A stretch of 17,135 bases of DNA. Source: CAYUKK01 sp964445305 (GTDB lineage Bacteria; Acidobacteriota; Aminicenantia; Aminicenantales; UBA8522). Below the pieces are notes generated by a model. That model was not told the origin of the DNA and searched no databases. It saw nothing but the letters and a program-made list of their open reading frames with translations. The stretch lies in the NCBI GenBank assembly GCA_964445305.1, contig CAYUKK010000031.1, forward strand, positions 1 through 17,135. The letters are read 5' to 3'. Of this stretch, positions 8,836 to 13,904 are shown piece by piece (the stretch's first letter is position 1; each line of letters opens with the position of its first letter). A program made the translations under genes and the position numbers.

Positions 8836-9299
8836 TCCGGTTTTCCACGGGGAATGAGACTGGCGATGCTCTCAAAATCCCTGTCGGTGAGTGGCCTCTT
8901 TTCGAGCTTCTCGTCCAGTTTCTCTTTGTTCCAAATTTCCAGGTGGTTGTTTAGGCCGATGACTTCGACTTCGTCGTTGAGCTGGGCCAATCCCCGTAAT
9001 TGCGAATTGATGAGAACGCGGCCCTTCGAATCGATTTCGTTCCGGACGCCCCTCCGGTTGACCCGAAGCAGAAAATTTCTCACATCGGGTCGGAGATGGA
9101 GAGCCCCTTCCTTGGCCACCCCGGTGAGTTGCTCCCAGACAGGCAGAGGATAAATTTGGATAGCTTCATCGGTCAGGGAAGTGATGAAAACTTCCTTGCC
9201 AAAATCTTCTTCGATGGCGGCCCGGAATTTCTCCGGAATCTTGATGCGGCCGCTCTTATCCATCTTGGCTGTATAACTTCCTATCAACAAGTTTCCCAT
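8832..9299 (-). CDS. mraZ: MraZ, DNA-binding transcriptional regulator of the dcw operon
   Basis: A 155-residue protein with the two-fold SpoVT/AbrB-like MraZ repeat: DKSGR followed by IKIP (14-22) and DSKGR followed by VLI (90-97). MraZ forms a ring-shaped oligomer that binds repeated GGG-containing boxes and represses its own operon. I chose the ATG at 9299, which gives the conserved N-terminus MGNLLIGSYT. An in-frame ATG at 9356 would add 19 residues but lies inside the -35 element and gives an N-terminus unlike the family. The ribosome-binding signal is weak (GGGA four bases upstream) and coincides with an operator box, so repressor binding and translation initiation signals overlap here. 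The stop overlaps the rsmH start. Confidence 0.95.
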   Translation of the reverse strand: MGNLLIGSYTAKMDKSGRIKIPEKFRAAIEEDFGKEVFITSLTDEAIQIYPLPVWEQLTGVAKEGALHLRPDVRNFLLRVNRRGVRNEIDSKGRVLINSQLRGLAQLNDEVEVIGLNNHLEIWNKEKLDEKLEKRPLTDRDFESIASLIPRGKPE

Positions 9300-9318
9300 T
9301 TTTTCCCGTTTTATCCCA
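9294..9318 (-). promoter_or_regulatory. Probable MraZ operator: three GGGA boxes at 10-bp period
   Basis: On the minus strand the sequence reads TGGGA (9318-9314), a 5-base spacer TAAAA, CGGGA (9308-9304), a 5-base spacer AAAAA, and TGGGA (9298-9294). The boxes therefore repeat exactly every 10 bases. Known MraZ operators are direct TGGGN repeats separated by five bases upstream of mraZ, which this matches. The array starts just after the predicted transcription start, and the third box covers the mraZ start codon. Function is inferred from pattern and position. Confidence 0.75.
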
Positions 9319-9327
9319 TTTGCTGCC

Positions 9328-9356
9328 AATATAGGGAAGAAAAGTTTAAATGTCAA
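9328..9356 (-). promoter_or_regulatory. Sigma70-type promoter of the dcw operon (mraZ promoter)
   Basis: On the minus strand a perfect -35 TTGACA (9356-9351) is separated by 17 bases from a -10 TATATT (9333-9328, five of six matches to consensus). Transcription should begin near 9321, giving a leader of about 20 bases before the mraZ ATG. No other comparable promoter was seen before ftsW, and all downstream junctions are tight, so this is probably the main promoter for the cluster. Confidence 0.85.
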
Positions 9357-9447
9357 GCCTAAAATGGAAAAAAATTTAATGATTTATTGACTATCTACAT
9401 GTAGTGGAGAAGAAGGAAGGTTGCCTCAAAAAAATGTGGGTGAAGGC
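9357..9447. other. AT-rich spacer between the DUF2007 gene and the mraZ promoter
   Basis: This short spacer holds a perfect 10-base palindrome CTACATGTAG at 9395-9404 and, just after the DUF2007 stop, an imperfect inverted repeat on the minus strand (GCCTTCA at 9447-9441 and TGAGGC at 9428-9423) whose loop contains a T run. The repeat is not followed by a U tract, so it is not a classical intrinsic terminator. Read-through from the FBP operon into mraZ therefore cannot be excluded. Confidence 0.35.
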
Positions 9448-9720
9448 TCATTCCTCTTCGGCTTTTTCCAGAGGAAAACGGTCGGCCAGAATTTTTTTTG
9501 CTGCTTCGTAGTCTTTTTTTGAAACGAGAATCTTGATTTCCCCCAGGCCGTCAGTAGAAAAAGCATGGACGGATTGGACGACCCGGCCGCGGAAAAGGGA
9601 ATAAATCCCATAGCTCGCCAGCAGGCTCTTGACGACTTCTGCTTCGGCCAGGCCCCAGACTTTGCAGAGCTCCTCGAGGTCGGAGTTTGGCTCTTTTTTC
9701 TCCCTTTTCTCGCCGTCCAT
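9448..9720 (-). CDS. Small DUF2007-type protein of unknown function
   Basis: A 90-residue soluble protein with a charged, probably disordered N-terminus (1-16) and one compact domain (about 20-82). The domain has the pattern of the DUF2007 family: an N-terminal helix AEVVKSLLASYGI that ends in a short turn and strand (YSLFRGRVVQS), then a glycine-containing turn (DGLGEIKILVSKKD) and a final helix YEAAKKILADR. DUF2007 proteins are sometimes annotated as putative signal-transducing proteins, but no biochemical role is established. The gene is last in the operon with the FBP aldolase/phosphatase and the Nudix hydrolase, six bases after the latter. The Nudix stop TGA runs directly into GGC so that TGAGG serves as its ribosome-binding site. 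Assignment is from pattern recognition only. Confidence 0.75.
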   Translation of the reverse strand: MDGEKREKKEPNSDLEELCKVWGLAEAEVVKSLLASYGIYSLFRGRVVQSVHAFSTDGLGEIKILVSKKDYEAAKKILADRFPLEKAEEE

Positions 9721-9726
9721 TCAGCC

Positions 9727-10164
9727 TCACTTGGCTCTGGCTTTTTTCTTTTTGAACCTGGTCTTGAAATAATCAGCCAGGATTTTCTCGTGGTCAAAAG
9801 CCAGTGGCCGGGGAAGGTCCGCTCTGGTGAAAATGCCGATTGCCCTGGCGTCATCCCGAGCTTTAGGAGTTCCTCTGGCTTTGGCGACATAGACCGTGGA
9901 GATGGTGTGATGACGCGGGTCGCGGTCGGGTGCCGAGTAGGTGTGAAACTGGCAAACGAGCTTGATATCGAGCGAAGTCTCTTCTCGAGCCTCCCTCACG
10001 GCCGCCTCTTCGAGCGATTCGCCATAATCGACAAAACCGCCGGGGAGTGCCCACCCGTAGGGAGGGTTTTTCCTTTGAATGAGAACGATTCCGGGTTTTC
10101 CGTCGGGCCGTTTCGTTTCGATGATGATATCCACGGTGGGAAACGGATTTCTCGGCCTGGGCAT
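9727..10164 (-). CDS. Nudix hydrolase (ADP-ribose pyrophosphatase-like)
   Basis: A 145-residue single-domain Nudix protein. The complete catalytic box runs from G43 to L65: G43, E49, R57-E58, and E61-E62, fitting the GX5EX7REUXEE signature, with serine in place of the usual following glycine. The upstream segment GWALPGGFVDYGE is typical of ADP-ribose or NADH pyrophosphatase-like enzymes, but substrate cannot be set from sequence alone; an oxidised-nucleotide or other nucleoside-diphosphate derivative is equally possible. The C-terminus is strongly basic (RFKKKKARAK). The start lies 11 bases after the FBP aldolase/phosphatase stop, again with a TGAGG overlap between the stop and the ribosome-binding site. 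Confidence 0.9.
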   Translation of the reverse strand: MPRPRNPFPTVDIIIETKRPDGKPGIVLIQRKNPPYGWALPGGFVDYGESLEEAAVREAREETSLDIKLVCQFHTYSAPDRDPRHHTISTVYVAKARGTPKARDDARAIGIFTRADLPRPLAFDHEKILADYFKTRFKKKKARAK

Positions 10165-10175
10165 TGTTTGAAGCC

Positions 10176-11276
10176 TCAGTCGCGGAGCTTAAATTTCTTC
10201 TCCAGCTTGGCCAGCTTCTCGACGACTCCGCCGTATTCCAGTTCGCTGAAGGGGAGCATGGCCGCGCCAGAAAATCCTTGCCGACGGATGGCCATGGCTT
10301 TGGCCGCTACCTCGCTTCTCACCGTGTCCCAGAAGGGATGGTCGAAGACATCAGCCGGCTCAGTGAGGTTTCCGTCCTTGACGCTGAAAGCGGCGCCCGT
10401 AACGACGGGAGGGCCATCAAAGTAGGAAATGGTTGTGTTGAGCTTGCAGGGCATCAGCGGTCCGATATGGCTGCCGCGCATGAAACCGGCCACATAGTGG
10501 CCGATCTGGAAGGGAGCCAAGACCTCTCCAGTGGCGGGGAATTCTCCCTGCACCCGGACGAGAGCGACCGGGTCATCCTTCCCCGTGTATTTTCCAGCGA
10601 TGTTGTGGAGCCGCGTCGTGGAGATGGCCACAGCTTGGTTTCCGGTACTCCGGGAGAAAATGCTCTCGATGACGTATTTTTCATTATCCCGGAGGAGGGT
10701 GGCAATGTCGTAGATTTCTTCGGGGGCGTGGAGCTCGATGACCTTATCCTTCTCGGTATAGCTAACGTCGATGATGCGAAACGTGAATCCTTCGCTCATC
10801 TTCGGACTGAGGAGAAGACCGGCGCAATACATGGGGTCGGCGAAGGCAAGATAGAAGGGGAGGTTGTAGGCGCCGGGGTCTGTTTTGTCGGCGGCAAAGA
10901 AAATAAACGGCTCATTCGGTCTTTCCTCGAACTCTATTTCGGCTACGGCGGGTCCCATTCCCTTGATGTTGCCGCTGAAAGAATCCTTGAGCAAATCCTG
11001 CCCAGCGCCGTAAAGACCCTGTTTTTTAGCCACCGCCGTGCCAGCCAGAAATGCATCCCAGGCCAGCTTGTGGATTTTTTCGTCGACCACGCCGCGCTCA
11101 TGGGTACAGAGGATGGCGATGTCATCCCCTGTCGAGCTGATGTAATGGTCAATTATCAAGTTTTTGCCGTTTTGGCTAACATAATTTTTAACTTCATGAA
11201 GCAGGGCTTGGCTTGGTTTAATATGACCCCCGATACTCCCGATATCGGCCTTGAGGACACTAAGGGTTATTTTCAT
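10176..11276 (-). CDS. fbp: Type V (archaeal-type) fructose-1,6-bisphosphate aldolase/phosphatase
   Basis: A 366-residue bifunctional gluconeogenic enzyme. It condenses dihydroxyacetone phosphate with glyceraldehyde-3-phosphate and then dephosphorylates the fructose bisphosphate to fructose-6-phosphate. The whole length matches the family, starting with MKITLSVLKADIGSIGGH. Metal and phosphate residues are visible in KAD (9-11), GDD (50-52) and AADKTDPGAYNLP (128-140). The aldolase residues fall in GKYTGKDDPV: Y230 and the Schiff-base K233, with Y348 in ELEYGG. MRGSHIGPLMP (266-276) and FDGPP (286-290) also match. The start at 11276 has an ideal ribosome-binding site, AAGGAGG, four bases upstream, and lies just after the predicted promoter. 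The frame stays open upstream to 11594, but that extension contains the promoter and is not homologous. The enzyme is common in archaea and in some anaerobic or deep-branching bacteria. Confidence 0.95.
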   Translation of the reverse strand: MKITLSVLKADIGSIGGHIKPSQALLHEVKNYVSQNGKNLIIDHYISSTGDDIAILCTHERGVVDEKIHKLAWDAFLAGTAVAKKQGLYGAGQDLLKDSFSGNIKGMGPAVAEIEFEERPNEPFIFFAADKTDPGAYNLPFYLAFADPMYCAGLLLSPKMSEGFTFRIIDVSYTEKDKVIELHAPEEIYDIATLLRDNEKYVIESIFSRSTGNQAVAISTTRLHNIAGKYTGKDDPVALVRVQGEFPATGEVLAPFQIGHYVAGFMRGSHIGPLMPCKLNTTISYFDGPPVVTGAAFSVKDGNLTEPADVFDHPFWDTVRSEVAAKAMAIRRQGFSGAAMLPFSELEYGGVVEKLAKLEKKFKLRD

Positions 11277-11314
11277 TTTTCCTCCTTGAGGATTGGATAA
11301 GGGCGAGCTCTCCC

Positions 11315-11344
11315 ATTTTAAGAAAGCAGCGCTCGGCTTGTCAA
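11315..11344 (-). promoter_or_regulatory. Sigma70-type promoter of the FBP-Nudix-DUF2007 operon
   Basis: On the minus strand a perfect -35 TTGACA (11344-11339) is followed by an 18-base spacer and a -10 TAAAAT (11320-11315, five of six matches). Transcription should start near 11308, leaving about 30 bases of leader that end in the AAGGAGG ribosome-binding site of the aldolase/phosphatase gene. Confidence 0.75.
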
Positions 11345-11555
11345 CCACAGCTAAGCGTAAGCGGGCATCTTTAATTATGTAGTGCGAATGGGTCCTCCCT
11401 GGTCCGTTCTCCCGGCACCCATCCCCGTGGGGAATCCCTGCCGCTTCGGGCGTTAGGGCGACTGGCACTGTCTCACCTATTGTCCATGAAGGTTTTGTTA
11501 TTGTCACGGGAAAAAGACGCTTCTTGTGTTTAAGAATTGGCGATATGAATATCCT

Positions 11556-11571
11556 ATTGATAATTATCAAT
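11556..11571. repeat. Perfect 16-base palindrome, candidate operator
   Basis: ATTGATAATTATCAAT is perfectly self-complementary. It lies about 210 bases upstream of the FBP operon promoter and about 250 bases upstream of the sigma54 promoter. The core resembles Fur-type operators but lacks their spacing, so no regulator can be named. Confidence 0.4.
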
Positions 11572-11683
11572 TGAGCTAAGCATAGTTTACCCATAGGTTA
11601 ACTAGAATAAGCGAAGACGAGGTTTTATCCAGCCATTTGGGCATGTTTTTGGCCGCGGTTGCTCATGGCTCAAATCCCTTGTT

Positions 11684-11714
11684 GAACGGGGACAATTGTC
11701 CTCTGTTCGGGACA
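11684..11714. promoter_or_regulatory. Candidate enhancer (activator-binding) region for the sigma54 promoter
   Basis: GGGACA occurs twice at 11689-11694 and 11709-11714, exactly 20 bases apart, each preceded by a similar four-base element (GAAC, GTTC). The first copy is half of a perfect 12-base palindrome GGACAATTGTCC (11690-11701), and TGTCC (11697-11701) also forms an inverted repeat with GGACA (11710-11714). The block ends about 130 bases before the predicted sigma54 start, a normal distance for bacterial enhancer-binding protein sites. A further bulged inverted repeat is at 11727-11743 (ATCGC and GCGAT flanking TCCGGA). Function is inferred. Confidence 0.4.
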
Positions 11715-11819
11715 GGCCTCTTACGCATCGCCTCCGGAGCGATTTGACCAGAGATAGAATTTCCTTTTTCAATAGATGGAATAAGGGGGTTCATAGGTTG
11801 ATAAAGGTAGCCACTGGGC

Positions 11820-11836
11820 TGGCACAAATTTTGCAC
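11820..11836 (+). promoter_or_regulatory. Sigma54 (RpoN) promoter, -24/-12 type
   Basis: The sequence TGGCAC-AAATT-TTGCAC matches the sigma54 consensus TGGCAC-N5-TTGCW at every defined position. The invariant GG (11821-11822) and GC (11833-11834) are 10 bases apart as required. Transcription should start near 11846, about 32 bases before the ATG. No alternative -35/-10 pair with good spacing was found in front of this gene. Expression would need RpoN and an ATP-dependent enhancer-binding protein. Confidence 0.85.
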
Positions 11837-11877
11837 TTATATTAAAATGGAATGAGCAAGAGATAAGGAGAATATCC

Positions 11878-13884
11878 ATGAAACAAAGGGCCATCATCGT
11901 TTTGGGGGCGTTGGCGCTTAGCTTCTTATTCGCCCAGCCGGCGGTCGGCAACTACAAAATGATAAACGGCGCCAAGGATTTCTATTTCGGTCATATCAGC
12001 TACGTCGAGATCAAGCACGACGGGAAGGACCCGGTCGTCTTTCGAGAGGGACAGGTCCGTCCGGAGGTGGCCCTCCTTAATCTTCCGCTGGGCCCCGGTG
12101 ATATCATCCAGACTTCTGACGCCAGGCGGTGCGAAGTCCAGTTTGATAACGGGACGATTGTCCGGCTGGATTATGACACGGAGTTGAAGATTGAAACCAT
12201 CCTGGCTCCCAGCCTGAGCACGGCGAAAAAGATTTCCAACCTGCTTTTAGCGAAGGGCCAGGTCTATGTGATGTATAAGAAATACGATTCCCTGGAGATT
12301 TTCCAGATCATCACACCCTCGGCAGCCATAAAATTGAGTCACCACGCCATCGCCATGATTCGGTCTTCGGAAGAGGGAACGGATGTCCAGGTAGAGCAAG
12401 GAAAAGCGCAGATCCTCTACGGCGAAGATAAATCTAACCTTCTCGAGGTCAAGCTCAAGGCCAAGGAAAGAGCGCTCATCACGCCTGACCACCAGGCCAA
12501 ACCAGCCAGCTATGCGGGCGAATCTGATTTTCATGCCTGGAATGCTTCCGTCAACGAAAATTTCCGCGTCCTCCACGAGGAGAGCTTCTTGCCGAAGCCC
12601 ATTGAAAAACTCCCCAAGGCGGTCGTCTATTTCGCCCAGCGTTACGGGAATGTTTACGGCGAATGGCTCTGGCATCCTCTTTATGGTTATGTCTGGCGTC
12701 CTTACTACAATGATTATTATCCATGGGGCACATGGCATCCCCTTTATTACGGGAGCTGGACAGTCTACCAGGGGCAACTTTTCTGGATACCCGAGGAGCC
12801 ATGGGGCTGGGTGCCCTACCACCTGGGAATCTGGATGTGGGACCCGAAGAAGGGATGGCTATGGCTGCCCGGCTCGATGTTCGCACCCGCCTGGGCAGTC
12901 TGGGATTTTTATTTTGGGTACTATTTTTGGCGAGCCTGGTCTCTCTTTGATTGGTATTATGGCGCCTACTTCTACTGGCCCCAGATGGGTTACCCTTTTC
13001 ATTATGGCATGGAATATGAGCCCGATGTCCCGCCCGGCAGGGCTCCCGAAGAAGTTCTCCACGCCATTCGGAAGGATCAGCTTCAGAAGAAAAAGACCGT
13101 TTCCCCGCCCATCCCCAAGGAGATGAAAAAAGTCCTGCAAACAACGCTCAAAGCCTTGGAGCGGGCAGATGCCAGTGTTCTATCCACTCTCCGTGAGATT
13201 CCAAGGAAGGCGGTGGCGGTGAAAAGAGAAGATTTGACTTCGCCACGATTGCGAGAAAAGGCTATCTCCATAGAGCGTTTCTTCGAGCAGCCGGAAAGCA
13301 AGAGAATGCTGGAAAGAGAGTCGACCCCTCAAGACTCTTTATCTGTTTCCCGGGGAGCCTTGAGGACCATCCAGCGCAGTCAAGCCATTGGGGAGCTTGA
13401 ATTTCGAGCTCTTGGCCGACAGGTGGGGGGCGAAAAAATTCGGCCCAGTGATTTTTCAGGTATCGCCCCTTCGCCCCGCCCGGCAGAAGTTGCACCGGAT
13501 GTGAAGGCAGGAGGAAAAATAGAAGTGCCGGTAGCTCGAGACCTTGCGCCCCCTTCTCTCTCCCCTTCATTTCGATTCCGGGATTGGAACCCCGATGTTA
13601 AAACAGCCATCCAGATGGGCGTGCGGATTTCCTATTCCAGCCGGACAAACGAAGTCTCATGCCCTGAGCTCGGTCTGGCTTCGAGGGCCATCTCGTCACA
13701 CATGAGAGCGGCGGGGCCCAGCTTTGGGGGCTTCCCCGTTTCACTGGGTAGCGGAGGGAGTGGGGAAGGGTCGGCAGGCCATTCGTCAGGCACGACGAGC
13801 TCCGGAGCTGGTTCTTCGAGCGCCTCCCCCAGTGGCAGCTCCCACGGCGGTTCGCGGGGCGGCGGACAGGCGAAAAACAACTGA
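11878..13884 (+). CDS. Exported FecR-domain protein with Trp/Tyr-rich (DUF6600-like) repeats and Gly/Ser tail
   Basis: A 668-residue exported protein of unknown function. Residues 1-24 form a signal peptide with a likely cleavage after AVG. Residues about 50-185 resemble a FecR domain: LPLGPGDIIQTSDARR, FDNGTIVRL, a KGQVYV strand and ITPSAAIKL. Residues about 258-378 are extremely aromatic, with 19 tryptophans between 263 and 367, in units such as GYVWRP, EEPWGWVPYHLGIW and GWLWLPGSMFAPAW. This is the DUF6600 type often found behind FecR domains. Residues about 385-615 are charged, partly helical and unrecognised. The last 45 are Gly/Ser-rich. No transmembrane anchor or cytoplasmic anti-sigma part follows the signal peptide, so it should act in the periplasm or at the cell surface, not as a FecR anti-sigma factor. 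AAGGAG lies seven bases before the ATG. It stands alone on the plus strand behind a sigma54 promoter and converges on the M23 gene with only 20 bases between the stops and no clear terminator. Confidence 0.85.
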   Translation: MKQRAIIVLGALALSFLFAQPAVGNYKMINGAKDFYFGHISYVEIKHDGKDPVVFREGQVRPEVALLNLPLGPGDIIQTSDARRCEVQFDNGTIVRLDYDTELKIETILAPSLSTAKKISNLLLAKGQVYVMYKKYDSLEIFQIITPSAAIKLSHHAIAMIRSSEEGTDVQVEQGKAQILYGEDKSNLLEVKLKAKERALITPDHQAKPASYAGESDFHAWNASVNENFRVLHEESFLPKPIEKLPKAVVYFAQRYGNVYGEWLWHPLYGYVWRPYYNDYYPWGTWHPLYYGSWTVYQGQLFWIPEEPWGWVPYHLGIWMWDPKKGWLWLPGSMFAPAWAVWDFYFGYYFWRAWSLFDWYYGAYFYWPQMGYPFHYGMEYEPDVPPGRAPEEVLHAIRKDQLQKKKTVSPPIPKEMKKVLQTTLKALERADASVLSTLREIPRKAVAVKREDLTSPRLREKAISIERFFEQPESKRMLERESTPQDSLSVSRGALRTIQRSQAIGELEFRALGRQVGGEKIRPSDFSGIAPSPRPAEVAPDVKAGGKIEVPVARDLAPPSLSPSFRFRDWNPDVKTAIQMGVRISYSSRTNEVSCPELGLASRAISSHMRAAGPSFGGFPVSLGSGGSGEGSAGHSSGTTSSGAGSSSASPSGSSHGGSRGGGQAKNN

Positions 13885-13904
13885 TTAAGAAAAAATATTC
13901 ATGT

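Larger units (their letters stand above)
11345..11819. other. Long divergent intergenic region without a supported gene
   Basis: No convincing coding region is present on either strand; the longest candidates are short and lack ribosome-binding sites or family resemblance. The left part (about 11388-11480) is GC-rich and rich in short inverted repeats, for example ATGGGT (11388-11393) against ACCCAT (11417-11422) and CCCC-GT-GGGG at 11423-11432. The middle is AT-rich with a 16-base palindrome. The right part holds repeated GGGACA elements upstream of the sigma54 promoter. I could not assign the GC-rich block to any known RNA or element. Confidence 0.5.

Noticed and set aside
9300..9356. Upstream ATG at 9356 that would lengthen MraZ by 19 residues
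   Set aside because: It lies inside the -35 element, and the extension is absent from known MraZ N-termini, which begin near MGNLLIGSYT.
9426..9890. Minus-strand 154-codon frame spanning the DUF2007 and Nudix genes
   Set aside because: It is an alternative frame across two genes with clear families, and its composition is low-complexity and domain-free.
10164..11300. Plus-strand open frame of 378 codons opposite the FBP aldolase/phosphatase
   Set aside because: The minus-strand protein matches its family over the full length with catalytic residues in place; the opposite frame has no family resemblance.
11462..11476. Short resemblance (GGCACTGTCTCA) to a conserved segment of 23S rRNA
   Set aside because: The match is about 12 bases and the flanking sequence diverges at once, so it is best treated as chance.
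11463..11479. A second TGGCAC at 11463 as another sigma54 promoter
   Set aside because: No TTGC follows at the required distance.
11559..11568. Fur box at the 16-base palindrome
   Set aside because: The half-sites are too close together to fit the 7-1-7 Fur arrangement, and no iron-related gene is adjacent.
11277..11594. In-frame 106-codon extension of the FBP aldolase/phosphatase
   Set aside because: It contains the -35/-10 promoter and a perfect ribosome-binding site directly before the family-typical start at 11276.
11769..11951. Minus-strand 60-codon frame overlapping the sigma54 promoter
   Set aside because: It overlaps the promoter and the signal-peptide region of the plus-strand gene, and has no family resemblance.
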